This document shows positions 39,205 through 49,320 of a stretch of DNA of 64,000 nucleotides, in pieces; the first letter of the stretch is position 1, and each line of letters starts with the position of its first letter. Position numbers and translations under genes: made by a program. The DNA is taken from assembly GCA_947172415.1 (NCBI GenBank), contig OX359189.1, positions 4,106,501 to 4,170,500 on the forward strand, given 5' to 3'. The notes beneath the pieces were generated by a model. It searched no databases. It saw nothing but the letters and a program-made list of their open reading frames with translations, and was not told the origin of the DNA. This DNA is from Chondrosia reniformis. Lineage: Eukaryota; Porifera; Demospongiae; Chondrillida; Chondrillidae.

Positions 39205-39850
39205 AAAGCAACTCTACCTAAATATTTTAAGTTGTAAAGTCACAGTTATGATAGTTGGAAGTTCTGCATCGCTATATACATGTAAATTAATTAACAGTAG
39301 AAGATTACATTCATTAAGTATGATTATAAAAGGACCATGCTTGCATTTTCTCTGATCAGTCTGATTTCATTAGTGTCGGCTATGAATATAAGTGTTACGC
39401 TATTCATGCATACTCTAATATAGTCAAACATTTGCAAATAGCATTCCTGGGATTTCCTAAACTATGCTTCGCTATGTACATATATAAAGTTGCCGACTGT
39501 TTGACGTGATATATATCTATATAGTTATCCCTTATTATGTATTATGTCTGGATGCGTGTAGAATGCCAAGATGGCCTTATGCGTTACGCAATAATGCAAT
39601 CATTTAGTATTCGTTTATGGCTGTGTTGTAATTCTGTTTACTGCGCATCATTCTGGTCAGGTATCTAACTGTTAAGTATATTCATATTTGTTATGTAAAC
39701 AATTTTGTTTGTTGTGGTAGTTCCCATGACACGTACGTACATAGTCTATGTTGTAACTGCACGTGTGTGAGGCTGTTCCTGTTTATCATTTCTGTTATTT
39801 CTAAGCACATTTTAATACGTGTTCTAATTTTAGTTAATAAGCTAGCTTGT
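39205..39850. other. Gene-poor interval
   Basis: AT-rich. A Leu/Ile/Val-rich plus-strand frame at 39,767-40,045 lacks an ATG start and is antisense to a better minus-strand candidate. Nothing else is supported. Confidence 0.4.
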
Positions 39851-40060
39851 TTACTTTCTTCTTTTAGATCTCACAATTTTCTTTTTATTGTTGTCGACCA
39901 TTGGAGATACAAGGGAACATTGAGATTGAGAAAGAATCCTGGTTACAGATCTGGTTACACGTATTTTCTCAAATTTAAGAGGTGTTTTCCTAGAAAAGTT
40001 CTCGTAGTTTTCTGGGATATTCTCATTGCTGGTATCGGCTGCTAAATTAGTCATAAACAT
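39851..40060 (-). CDS. Hypothetical basic protein, divergent to PSMD3-like exon
   Basis: 69 codons from the ATG at 40,058-40,060 (MFMTNLAADTSNENIPENYE) to TAA, ending in a basic tail (VDNNKKKIVRSKRRK). The middle reads NFSRKTPLKFEKIRVTRSVT. The frame stays open 16 codons further upstream. Composition looks like a disordered nuclear protein or a first exon. It points away from the PSMD3-like gene across about 200 bp. No family assigned. Confidence 0.35.
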   Translation of the reverse strand: MFMTNLAADTSNENIPENYENFSRKTPLKFEKIRVTRSVTRILSQSQCSLVSPMVDNNKKKIVRSKRRK

Positions 40061-40268
40061 CCTTACAAAGTGGTTGTTTACGGGAGCTCTTTTTAGGGCG
40101 TGTCTCAATAATGAGGGGTGTGTCTTTCGTTGACATTTTCAAATTTCATGAAAGTTGCCATAAGACTTAGTCACCTGACGGTGACGCATCATTTCTTAAG
40201 TTGTGATAGGGTTTTTTACTCAATCAGCTGAGTTGAGCTGGAAAATAGAAGCATCGACTGATGTAGAA
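40061..40268. promoter_or_regulatory. Candidate bidirectional promoter
   Basis: 208 bp between two divergent starts. It contains a perfect inverted repeat GTCACCTGACGGTGAC (40,170-40,185) running into GGTGACGCATCA, a bZIP/ATF-like sequence, and TCAGCTGA at about 40,224. No TATA box is evident. Function is inferred from position and motif only. Confidence 0.35.
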
Positions 40269-40356
40269 ATGAAAGATGTCTCTGAAGACGCTTCTAAAGA
40301 GAGCAGCGAGAAACCCAAGGAGAAGGAAAAGGACGCGGATGTTATAACTTATGAAG
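40269..40356 (+). CDS. psmd3: PSMD3/Rpn3-like, exon 1
   Basis: Starts MKDVSEDASKESSEKPKEKE and ends ...ADVITYE plus one base of the next codon, followed by a strong donor GTACGTAG at 40,357. The acidic/Lys-rich disordered N-terminus and the ITYEDI junction fit the 26S proteasome non-ATPase lid subunit PSMD3, where the equivalent stretch reads TLEDI. The next exon completes the split Asp codon. The frame is open upstream of the chosen ATG, but this Met has a good context (GAAATGA). Confidence 0.65.
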
Positions 40357-40863
40357 GTACGTAGGTGATGATTGGATTGCTAATTTAGGGAGTCGAATTA
40401 AGGATTCTGCAGGTGATTGGCTAGTCAGACTAGTGATTGGCAGAATGGCTAGCTAGTTTGTTCCCAGGAACTAATTAAAGTTGGGTCTGACTGGTGTTGT
40501 CTAACCGCATTGACGTATCTTTGTATCTAAATACGCTTTTGCTTTTCCTTTAGCATAAGGATTTGTGTTGCATACACGTACCAACACGATAGTAAATTTA
40601 TTGGAGTCATCTGCAACGAAAATTGAGATAGATTGAACGTTTCGACCCGTAGGTCTTCATCAGCAATAATCATCTATCATAATGAATGCAACTATAATTA
40701 TTCGCTATCTTGCCCCTTCTCTCAAATACCATTGTAGAAGGAAGGCATCAGGTATCATGTACACATGTTGATTTTGTAGGCCAGGCATTCACGTATATAT
40801 ATGTACATACACGCAGTACTGTTTGAACAGTGCAAGCAAGGAATGGTGTATTATGTTATGTAG

Positions 40864-41013
40864 ATATTCGTAAGCATTTGAAGCTGGTAGAGAAGGGAGT
40901 TAGCCATAAAGAATCTCGCTACATCAACCGTGCTCTGAGAGGCATAGCAGCAGTCAGGAAGAGACTGAATGATGCAGTGTTGAGGAGACTTCTTATTACC
41001 ACATTTCCACCAG
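40864..41013 (+). CDS. psmd3: PSMD3/Rpn3-like, exon 2
   Basis: Begins after acceptor TTATGTAG and ends before donor-like GTCAGT (41,014). It encodes DIRKHLKLVEKGVSHKESRY, then INRALRGIAAVRKRLNDAVL and RRLLITTFPP. This matches the start of the conserved PSMD3 helical-repeat region as I remember it (DIKEHVKQLEK.VS.KEPR, RALR, RRLN). Phase 1 joins with exon 1 across a 507-bp intron. The remaining roughly 400 residues, including the PCI domain, are not seen in the window, so this is a 5' fragment or a gene with very distant exons. Confidence 0.7.
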
Positions 41014-41755
41014 GTCAGTGGTGGGGCTACTGTTTGACATACGCTCACTAGTCATAGCGTAGAGGTTCATTGCTATGTTGAATATATTGCAACAAGTACT
41101 CCTTATTCCTTCACTCACTAGTATTGGACTACAATATACGAGTATGACTTTTGTTATTCTGTACTTTGTCTGTTCTGGAGGATTTCGTTATTGTTTTGTA
41201 TTTCTAATGTTCTTTTTAAGTGTTAAAACACAGAGTTTAATTACCATAACAAGAATTTGTCAAAGGATGTTTACTTTTATGTTTATTTTGTTTTACGTAT
41301 ATCCATTTCCTATATATCATGTTGTATTGTTAACATATTTGAAGGAATTGGTCTCTCTGTGAGGTCCACCTAGGGATTATCACATTTGGCTCGTTCTAAT
41401 AAAATATGAACTAATGGACTTCAATACTGGAAGAATCACATTGAAAATAAGGCACTTTATGATATAAAGCCTTGATAATCCCAATTTGGCTCTCAATGTT
41501 ATCCCACCCACTCATCCAAATTCAAGTGATGACAATAAGATTTAATCCATTTGTTTACCAATTGAATTTGTTTGTATATCTTTTGATCAATATGTACACC
41601 GCATATATAACTTATGTTATCTTGCCTTTACCTTTCCTAAGGTTCAACAACAAAGTCAATTCTCATGCCCTTTTTAGAAGAAGTGAGTATCTGCCATTTT
41701 GGGATGAAGTCAATTTACGTTTTATTAGCTAATTACCACATATCACTTACTTCAG
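41014..41755. other. Intron or intergenic interval
   Basis: AT-rich DNA following the PSMD3-like exon. Two hydrophobic frames at 41,075-41,362 and 41,472-41,732 have AT-driven composition (Phe, Leu, Ile, Tyr) and no recognisable domain, so I do not call them. Confidence 0.4.
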
Positions 41756-41848
41756 CCAATGGATGCAGAGGATGCCCATATAAGGCATATCGCTCTCAAG
41801 GCTGTAGAAATTGCTGCTGCTGCTTGTGATAAGTTACGTGATACGTAA
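41756..41848 (+). CDS. Possible further exon of the PSMD3-like gene
   Basis: After an acceptor-like TCACTTACTTCAG the frame reads PMDAEDAHIRHIALKAVEIA, then AAACDKLRDT and TAA. PMD-plus-acidic recalls the PSMD3 stretch after the first repeats, but the phase after exon 2 does not fit this acceptor (it would fit an AG four codons later) and the rest does not resemble the family. A second exon-like piece ends at 41,972 with donor GTAAGC. Both are uncertain. Confidence 0.25.
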   Translation, partial: PMDAEDAHIRHIALKAVEIAAAACDKLRDT

Positions 41849-42105
41849 TAATGGAACTCACACATTGTTTGTTGGTTTCCAAGAACAATCCTTATCAGAA
41901 TTCAAGATTGACGATCTATGTTTGAAGTGTTTATATATGGCGAAAGTAGCTAATATTACAGATAAGAAAGAAGTAAGCCATGTACTAGTCATTTTCAATC
42001 TTCGAAAAAAAGAGATGAATTATAATCTTCTATATATATATATATATATTATATTAGATTACCTTAGTATATTGTAACTTATACTGTATATATACTGTAT
42101 GTATA

Positions 42106-42880
42106 TCAGAGAGTACGGTAGTACTCTCTATGTAGGGATGGTATGGTAGGGATGGTTCGTTTTCCCCATACATTGGTATAGGAGCGAAATTCCGAATTAG
42201 GCTGAAAATCGCTGAAACGAGACTATGTAGAGTTAAATATAGAACAGCCATGCTATAAATTGGCCTTGAAGGCAAGTGACCGTTTATCGTTGGCAAATGA
42301 AAGAACTTTGAAATCTCCCGTTTTCGTTTTCTTCTTCTTCATCTTCTTCTTCATCTTCTTCTTCATCTTCTTCGCCCGCTGTAACTAAAAAACGAAATAA
42401 GCCTTCGGACTACTTCTTAATCGAAATTACTCTAAATTTTCCGAGCTGTATTCTTTTGTAGAAGCGAGAGTGATAACGCTATTATTGAGTATGACAGTTT
42501 TCATGGCTCCAGAGTCAAGACCTCAATAAATTCGCCATTTTAATGACGTCATAATCAGTCGAAGATTGCGAAACCAAAGTGGTTTAAAATACAACGAATT
42601 CCTAGCTTATGCTCCATAAAAAGTACAGAAACTAGAGAACAATAAAAATTTTCTACAAAAATAGTGAAGATGTAGGGATGGAACAAAAAGCATAGAAACA
42701 AAAAAGGGATGTTACACAGTGAAGCATTAGCTATATGCATGAATCCTACAAGCAAGGGTGTTGTATGATTCATGCATATAGCTAATGCTTCACTGTGTAA
42801 CATCCCAATCTTGTTTCTTTGCTTTTTGTGCCATCCCTACATCTTCACTATTTTTGTAGAAAATTTTTATTGTTCTCTAG
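42106..42880 (-). mobile_element. Non-autonomous Helitron-like element, copy 1
   Basis: The minus-strand 3' end is a 9-bp stem, 4-nt loop hairpin (42,108-42,129) ending in CTGA and followed by T. Homology with 62,600-63,877 runs through a conserved TGACGTCA with neighbouring AAAATGGCG, an AAGAAG-rich stretch at about 42,330-42,370, and a long hairpin at 42,632-42,880 with arms near 120 bp around a short loop. The arms carry GATGTAGGGATGG near their outer ends. No coding capacity is seen. Confidence 0.65.
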
Positions 42881-43471
42881 TATTATATATAATTCAGTAG
42901 AGTTTCTGTGTTTGTTTGTTTGTTACTGTGTTACTCCGTCGTTTTTGGGCGAAATGCAGTCTAACTCTCACGGATTATGGAGTATCTCTTGGGAAGTGAC
43001 ATGAAGTATTTTACTTACGAAAATTCGCTGTTGCCGAGAAGAGCGTCCAGTCTCAAATTTATGTAAGGGAGAGACACCATTTTTTATCGTTGTTCGTAAA
43101 TATGTAACTCGCCGTCTAGCTGTAGCGAAGAAGCCCGCCTTCACTAGTGCATAGTCTAAGAGCCTTTAAGAGAACTCTTGCCATAAATTACATGGCTCTT
43201 TATTCTACTCTCTTCTCTCTTGATCTAACGTAAATTACATGACTCTTCACTCTCCTTTTCTTAATTGAATACCCCTTTACTCTCATCTCTTTTCTGTTTA
43301 CAAAAGTGCATGCTTTATGTTTCCTTGGCCTCTTAGGCTTGATAACCATGCATGTGATTTATGATTTAAATTACTCATGCCTCTTTGCTCTCTGTTCTCC
43401 TCCCAGGAGTGCTTGTTTATTTATTAACCTTTCTGGATCTACTCCCTTAGGTGCATTTCCTTTGGCTCCTA
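42881..43471. repeat. Dispersed repeat and pyrimidine-rich DNA
   Basis: 42,890-43,080 is related in inverted orientation to about 57,395-57,580 (AGAAGAGCGTCCAGTCTC here against GAGACTGGACGCTCTTCT there). The remainder to 43,471 is CT-rich, built of phrases such as CTCTTTACTCTC. No gene. Confidence 0.6.
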
Positions 43472-43768
43472 TCTCTCTCTCTCTTTCTTTCTGTTTTACC
43501 TGTGCATGCCTTCATTATTAACCGTCTCATTACAAAAATATACAATGTATGAGTGAATGGGAGTGAAAAAAGAGAAAATAATCTGAAAAATTACAATACA
43601 ATCTGACAGGAAAAATTACAATAAAGGGTGATGGGTGGAAGAGGCATATGAGGGCTATAGAAGACTTATAGAGTCTGCTAAAAATGTTCTACAAAAACAT
43701 TACACAGGTATAATCTGGTCCTAGGACTTTAGTTAAAATATAGATTATAGTTATATAACAGTTAGATC
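43472..43768 (-). mobile_element. (CT)n plus 5'-truncated RLE retrotransposon copy
   Basis: A (CT)n tract at 43,472-43,484 is followed by sequence related to the 3' UTR of the full element: ACCTGTGCATGCC against ACCTGCACATGTCC at 43,808, and GAGGGCTATAG against GAGGGCTAGAG further in. This is a 3'-end fragment on the minus strand with its tail abutting the microsatellite. Confidence 0.6.
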
Positions 43769-43799
43769 ACTCTCTCTCTCGCACTCTCTCTCTCTCTCT
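43769..43799. repeat. (CT)n microsatellite
   Basis: Nearly pure CT dinucleotides with one GCA interruption. It sits exactly at the 3' end (minus strand) of the full-length RLE retrotransposon. Confidence 0.95.
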
Positions 43800-44081
43800 T
43801 TTTTTTCACCTGCACATGTCCATAATTAATCAAAAGGTAAGTACAAAAATAGTTATCATATATCGTGTGCAGATGATTGGGGTAAACAGCTTACAAAAGG
43901 GCAAAATAAAAACATTACAGTTCGAAATTAAAATAAAGATAAATACAGCAGATAGTGAATGGTGACATGTGAGGGCTAGAGTTAATCCAGTTCCTGCTCA
44001 TGAGCCCTACGAAGGCACAGCACAATTAATAAACTTGGCTCTAGCATAACTATTTATAGTGTTAATATGTTAAAGGTTCCT

Positions 44082-44860
44082 TTAGATAAAATTTTCCCAA
44101 TTTCTCTTGCACCAAATGTCATAGGACCGGAGGATGCAGCTTCTGATTACCTTCATTTCCAGCTCTTTTCTTTCTTTTTTGTTGACTCTGACTACATTAT
44201 ACAGGCTGTCAAAACTGGCTGTGTTGATGAAACCTCTTGATCCTACTTCTACTGTGATCAGTTTTGCATTAAAACCGTTTCTCTGGCATCTCCTTTCTAA
44301 GTTACTGTATTTGAACCTCTTTCTCTCATGGGCATGTTCAAAGGCAGTTTCAAATGCAATGGTCAGCTCAATGATGATTATGGATTTTGAGGTATCATTC
44401 CAGATGACTAGATCGGGTCTCAGATCAGTTGTTATAATGTGCTGTGGAAAGGAGTATTCGGTGTCCGGGAGGTCCACAGTTAGTTTACTCCCATTAGGAA
44501 GGTGGTGCTTGAGACAGAGATACAGATCCTTTAGTACACTGTCGTGTCTGAGGTTGAAACGGCGATGATTCAGGGCAGGGCTGCAACTGTTTAGAACATG
44601 TGAGAGGGTCTGCTTTTTGGGGCAAAGCTTGCAGGTGGGCGATGGAGACTTCTTCCACAGATGTAGGTTGGCATTGTGGGGTAATGTATGCGTGATGGCA
44701 TTGAGGGCAAATTTGAAAACATGTTCTGGAAGTTTAGTGACAGTCGTGGACCATAGTACAGGGGCTCTGTCATGGTGAAAGACGCATAGTTTGACCTTGA
44801 ATTGACAAACTCTGGCAGTGCTTGATGCGATGTTCTTGGTCTTCTACTGAAATCCTAGCC
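44082..44860 (-). pseudogene. Non-LTR ORF, Cys/His knuckle and RLE nuclease
   Basis: The frame is open from about 44,860 to TAA at 44,082-44,084. A CKLCPKKQTLSHVLNSC knuckle (CCHC) is followed by a PD-(D/E)XK-type restriction-like endonuclease: LRPDLVIWND at about 44,400-44,424 and IIIIELTIAFE at about 44,355-44,383. C-terminal AHERKRFKYSNL is typical of the group. The join with the RT part is lost through stops and shifts at about 44,860-45,042. The nuclease residues Asp and Glu are intact. Confidence 0.85.
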
Positions 44861-45041
44861 TTGACCGACTTCATTAACTGCTTTCTATTGCTACCAGGGT
44901 CTTCTTGCATGACATGAATTGGTATGGTGTGAAGCAGGAACGCTGGTTAGAGCTTTCGGCAAGTGTCCTCTGTGTGGCTATGTGTCTCACAAGGGAATCC
45001 TTGGATGCAGTATGGGATGCGGCCATGGCACATTTCAGCTT

Positions 45042-46358
45042 TTAATAGGTGGTGACCAGGGAGGGTAGTTGTAAACCACCAATACTTTTTGGTAAATACA
45101 GCCGACTGGTGTTTGCACTTTTGGCCAGTCCAGTCCAGCGCTTCAGGAAGTTTGTTGCTAGTGGCTCAAGTTTCTTCTGCAGCCAGGTGACATCAAGGTC
45201 AGAAGTGGCAAAATCCCATAACAATCGTGGACAGATTGCATCTCGGTACAGCTTCAGCTTCTGTTGTCGGGTGAGAAGGGTTTCATCAACACGGTTTAGT
45301 AACAGCTTCAACTTCCTGTAGATGTCTTCTTTGGCTATTTCTGTTTTCCTCTGTAGGAGTACTGGTGCACCTAGAAATCTGAAACCTGTATCCGGCAGGA
45401 AGGGGATGACATCATTATTGAGTTTCAAATTGGGGTTGGTAGGCTTTCCTGAGGAGGCCTTGATAGCCATACAGCAGCATTTTGGTACCTTTGCCTTCAT
45501 TCTTGCCCATTCAAGCCATCTGCTAGTGATGTCTAGTAGGTACTAACATGAAGCTGGGCCATCTGCTAGGAGGCAGGTGTCATCTGCATACTGAAGTAGG
45601 TTGTTAGGGCAGGCAGAATTGGACATAGTAAAGCCTATGGTATTGTGCTGGGTGATGGTATCAACCAGTGTGTTCATTACAGTGTTGAAGACGACAACTG
45701 ATAGTGGATCTCCTTGAAAGACACCAATTTGGAAGGGAAATGGATCAGAAGACCATTGCTAGGATGTTATGACTCCAGCTAGGTTGTTGTAGAGGTCTGA
45801 GATGACTGAGACCAGGTGGTGAGGAGCATGGTAGTGCTTGAGGGAAAACTGGATAAGATTATGATGAACACTGCCATATGCATTGGCAATATCCAGCCAA
45901 CAGACGGAAAGGGACTTGTGTTTTTTCCTGGCATCCTCGATCATGGAGAGTAGCTTGATATGATGTTCCTTACATCCAGGGATCCCATCGATGAAGGCTT
46001 TCTGGACGGTGGTATTGAGGTAGCCATTGATAGTCATGAAATCTAGCCACCGTCTCTTGATGATCGAGGTATAGACCTTACCAATGCAGGATGTGAGGGC
46101 AATTGGACGGAAATTTGCGGGGTCTTTGGGATCGGATTCAGCTGTCTTCTTACCAAGAAGGCGTAGGACACCTACTTTCCATTGCTGGGGAACCTTATGA
46201 GATTCCCAGCAGGAGTTAAAGAGCTGTACCAGGGCTGGCAGGAGTGATGGGCAGTTCCTCAAAACAGAATATGGAATTTGGTCGGTTGGACTAGGTGATG
46301 ATGATGGTTTACATCGGTTTAGAATAAATATTACCTCTTCACTGCAGATGGGTGCCAT
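45042..46358 (-). pseudogene. Non-LTR ORF, reverse transcriptase part
   Basis: One reading frame with in-frame TAGs near 45,759 and 45,546. Fingers and palm are visible: SSPSPTDQIPYSVLRNC, FRPIALTSCIGKVYTSII, VCWLDIANAYGSVHH, VFQGDPLSVVVFN and the catalytic YADD at 45,579-45,590. The palm/thumb region continues FRFLGAPVLL to the TAA at 45,042, after which homology carries on. The motif set fits RLE-clade non-LTR RTs. Confidence 0.9.
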
Positions 46359-46359
46359 G

Positions 46360-47409
46360 TCAAAGGGTTGGTTCAGCGACTATCTTCATCCAGTTTGGTC
46401 TCGTGAATGATGCAGGCTCACTCTTATAGGTCTCCTTGAAGTATTTATCAGCCTGGCTCTTGGTGAATTGAGGTTGGATGCTTGTGTATTTTTCATCATC
46501 ATCGAGGAGTCTACTTACAAATCTCCTGAAGTTGCAATGGCATTCTTTTCTCTCATATTGTGTTTTTCTCTTGATTTCTTTCTTATTCTCTTCTTTTATT
46601 AGTTTACTGTATCGTCGAAGCAGATTATGGAATTCCTGAGCAAGCACTTGGCACGCCTTTTTGTTTCCACTTTTTCTGAGACTCCTTAGCTGTTTCTTAA
46701 TTGCTTTCTTTTCTTCTCTAACCTTTTTCAGTACTCTATTATGTGGGTGTTGGTTGTGTTGATGTGACTGACCAGGGTGATGATTGTGTTGATGTGATTG
46801 GCCAAGGTGGTGATTGCCTGGATTGTTTGACTTGTAAAGGTGCTCATATATGCCTTTGGACAAGATGTCATTCATTTCATCAACTGAATGTGAGGCACAT
46901 ACCTCAGGCACAAGGTTTAATCTAAAAAAGTCATCAGCAGTTCTCCATTCCTCTTCAGTTTTTGGTACTTTTATGTGAGGTAGTGTCTTGAATGACAGTG
47001 ATGGTGGTAGGTGGGGGTTGGCTGACTCGGTCTGGACTATGGTGGGCTCACCTGGATCAGCTTCTTGGACTGAGGCTTCATTGGTCTGTTCAGAGTCCAA
47101 CAGAGTAGGGTTTTTGCATGTTGCACTGTTCCTCAGATGTGTTTCTAGCCTTAGGTATAGTTTTCCACACTTGGGACATGCTTCCTTTCTCACCTTGTTT
47201 CTCTTGGAGAGTGTCTTCTTTGACAGAAGGTGGTCATAGTCTCTGCCTTTCCTCTGAGGGCATCCTTTCAGGTGGTTACCTACCCTGACAAATACTTTCT
47301 GGCAGAAGGGACAAGTGTTAGAAGTAACTGAATCCATAGTCTGAGGTGCGAAAAACTGAAAAAACCTCACAACTTCAAAAATGGCATAGGGAAATCCACA
47401 AAACTCCAC
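46360..47409 (-). pseudogene. Non-LTR ORF, N-terminal zinc-finger part
   Basis: 349 codons; the Met at about residue 25 (MDSVTSNTCPFC) may be the natural start. Two C2H2/C2HC-like fingers: CPFCQKVFVRVGNHLKGC and CPKCGKLYLRLETHLRNSAT followed by C. They resemble the DNA-binding fingers of R2/NeSL proteins, which recognise the target. A His/Gln/Asn-rich stretch (GQSHQHNHHPGQSHQHNQHP) precedes a basic coiled region. The frame ends at TGA just where the RT frame begins, and the two are offset by one base. Confidence 0.85.
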
Positions 47410-47533
47410 TGACTGAAGGGTTATACCTTAACAAAACAGTACCACTAGATAGTTGGGTTGAAAATTAGCTCTAGATAGGAGATTAGGCAGACCACTCTAC
47501 ACTGCACTTAAGGGACTAGTCACTTTAATTAAC

Positions 47534-47826
47534 ACTCTCTCTCTCTCTCTCTCTCTCTGTTGCCTATAGTGCATGCCTCCTTATGCTACGCCATCCTCCC
47601 AAAAGCACAGTTTTTGTACAGTTTCTTTAATATGTCAAAATATTACTTGTAAAGATTATGAGTTATAACATCTCTCTCAGCATTACTTGAAGTTTACAAG
47701 TAATCCCAGGGTAACGGACGTGGACTGGGAGATGCAGCTTACCCCAAAAATACTGTGATTTACAGCAAAGATTATAAGAGGTTAATCTTTTGCTTGTAAA
47801 TCACAGTGATAGCTTTTAAATAGCCA
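47534..47826 (-). mobile_element. (CT)n and a third RLE-element 3' end
   Basis: (CT)n at 47,534-47,558 is followed by GTGCATGCCTCC, like the 3' ends at 43,500 and 43,810, and then by GATGCAGCTTACCCC, which resembles the inner 3' UTR of the full element. It appears to be another truncated copy on the same strand, again tail-on to the microsatellite. Confidence 0.5.
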
Positions 47827-48076
47827 TGATTGTACACACAAGTGTACCCAGAGCATTGTACACACAAGTGTACCCAGAGCTCAAACATTGTACACACAAG
47901 TGTACCCAGAGCATTGTACACACAAGTGTACCCAGAGCTCAAACATTGTACACACAAGTGTACCCAGAGCATTGTACACACAAGTGTACCCAGAGCTCAA
48001 ACATTGTGCACACAAGTGTACCCAGAGCTTGAGCATTGTACCCACAAGTGTACCCAGAGCTCAAGCATTGTGCACT
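47827..48076. repeat. 26/32-bp minisatellite
   Basis: Nine units of ATTGTACACACAAGTGTACC plus CAGAGC, alternating with or without an extra TCAAAC, giving a 58-bp higher-order unit. Each unit contains the palindrome GTACAC...GTGTAC. The last units are degenerate. Long frames here on both strands are repeat artefacts. Confidence 0.95.
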
Positions 48077-48565
48077 CAATTTCACAGTCAATAGATATCA
48101 CCTTCTAGCATACCAAATAAATACAAATAAACAAAATTTATATTGGGCATATCGGTTTCCTACATACCATAGGATGGGTTATACATGTAATTGCGAGTTC
48201 AATAATTGTGGTTTGTATTAAAATTCAAACTTTGATTTTGATTGGTTTGCTTCTCCGATAAGATGAGATGGAAGACTGTTTCTTTTATTGTTGGAAGACT
48301 GTTGGAAGCAGACAAATGCTTTAGAAACGTACCGTAGGAGACTCATTCTTGCCACTTCCAAAGTGTGATGATAACTTTGTAATTCCAAAAAATTTTGATT
48401 GGAATCAAAATTTATATATACAATTCGCATTTAATTGCCCATCACAATTAAAAGCCATCCTATGGTATGTAGGAAATTGATATGCCCGATATATATTTTG
48501 TTTATTATTTATAGTCTGTATTTATTTGGTAGGCTAGAAGGTGATCTCTATTGACTGTGAAATTG
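48077..48565. mobile_element. MITE-like inverted-repeat element
   Basis: Arms of about 105 bp: CAATTTCACAGTCAATAGA at the left end and its inverted counterpart ending GACTGTGAAATTG at 48,564, continuing inward through CACCTTCTAGC and CATACCATAGGATGG. The central 270 bp is AT-rich with no gene. It lies directly at the C-terminal end of the Helitron OTU frame, which runs about 18 bp into it. Confidence 0.8.
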
Positions 48566-49320
48566 TCGATTTTCATGAAAGAAAACTTTTAAAACAACAC
48601 TGTCATAGTGATTCCCTGCACTATTATGATATAAGTGAAGATGATGGTCTTTTGTTGACATCATACCTTGTGTCACCTTTAAAATGGGATTAAGTATAAC
48701 ACACCTTCTCTGGTTGCCATAAGTTAAATATGTGGCTATGGTTATTTGTAATAGGGGAGCTATATAGTGCAACTCTATTTCTGTTATCCAGGTGCATGGT
48801 TTATCCATATGTGTAGTCTCTATATAGTTGTCCATACTTGGATATGTTTGAGTCATTATAAGTGGAGGACTGCTTAGTCCCTCACAAGAAATGCACATAA
48901 ATTGTACAAGTGCAGCTCTAATTGCTGCATGATTAAATTCAGTGCCTGTGATTTGTTTTGAAAGGGCTCTAAAACCGCAATTTCCATCACCTAGAACCTC
49001 ATCTCGAATATGAGGATATATTTCAGGGCATGGCTTAGGATTGATTTGATCAGGTTCTGCAATTTTGTCTATAATTTGAATAGTGGTGTACTTTTGAAGA
49101 GTGGCTATGGCACCCTTTTTCCATTCCAAAGTAAGTGGTGGTTTTACTAAAGAAATGCCCAGGTTAACAGTAGTAGTGTTACTGCTATTACTAGCTGTAC
49201 TTATTTGGCTACACTTTTTTTTGGAAGAAGCACTTCCTGCTTTAGGAGCTCTTCTCTTTCTAGTGCTTTTGCCTTTTTTTGTTTATACTGAAGACACCTG
49301 ATGTGCAACTGTAGGTGTGT
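48548..49320 (-). pseudogene. OTU-type cysteine protease domain of the Helitron
   Basis: A Ser/Lys/Thr-rich linker leads, in one frame with a TAA near 49,301, into a 190-residue OTU domain. The catalytic block is DEVLGDGNCGFRALS (Asp and Cys present) and the C-terminal HYDSVVL supplies the His. OTU fusions to the helicase C-terminus are known from animal Helitrons. The frame ends QFHSQ within the terminus of the inverted-repeat element, suggesting its original end was replaced by that insertion. Confidence 0.85.

Larger units (their letters stand above)
43800..47533 (-). mobile_element. RLE-type non-LTR retrotransposon in a (CT)n tract
   Basis: About 3.7 kb, minus strand, with (CT)n at both ends (43,769-43,799 and 47,534-47,558). 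Order from its 5' end: UTR, N-terminal zinc fingers, reverse transcriptase, Cys/His knuckle, restriction-like endonuclease, 3' UTR of about 280 bp ending in an A-rich stretch next to GA repeats. This architecture is that of the R2/NeSL/Hero group with one ORF. The coding region is broken by several stops and at least two frameshifts. Confidence 0.9.

Noticed and set aside
39767-40045. Plus-strand 92-codon hydrophobic frame
   Set aside because: No ATG start, AT-driven residues, and antisense to a more protein-like minus-strand frame.
41075-41732. Phe/Ile/Leu-rich frames of 86-95 codons
   Set aside because: Composition typical of AT-rich intron DNA; no conserved motif or splice support.
42555-43004. 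Hydrophobic frames on both strands
   Set aside because: They are the two arms of the copy-1 hairpin read in opposite directions.
46743-47239. Plus-strand frames with Cys/Gly/Asp repeats
   Set aside because: Antisense of the His-rich stretch of the non-LTR ORF.
47772-48221. Overlapping 60-92 codon frames (THKCTQS-type and reverse VHLCVQC-type)
   Set aside because: Pure products of the 26/32-bp minisatellite, whose 58-bp period is not a multiple of three; no start context or family.
49101-49301. Leucine-rich plus-strand frame resembling a membrane protein
   Set aside because: Antisense of the Ser/Lys-rich linker between helicase and OTU.
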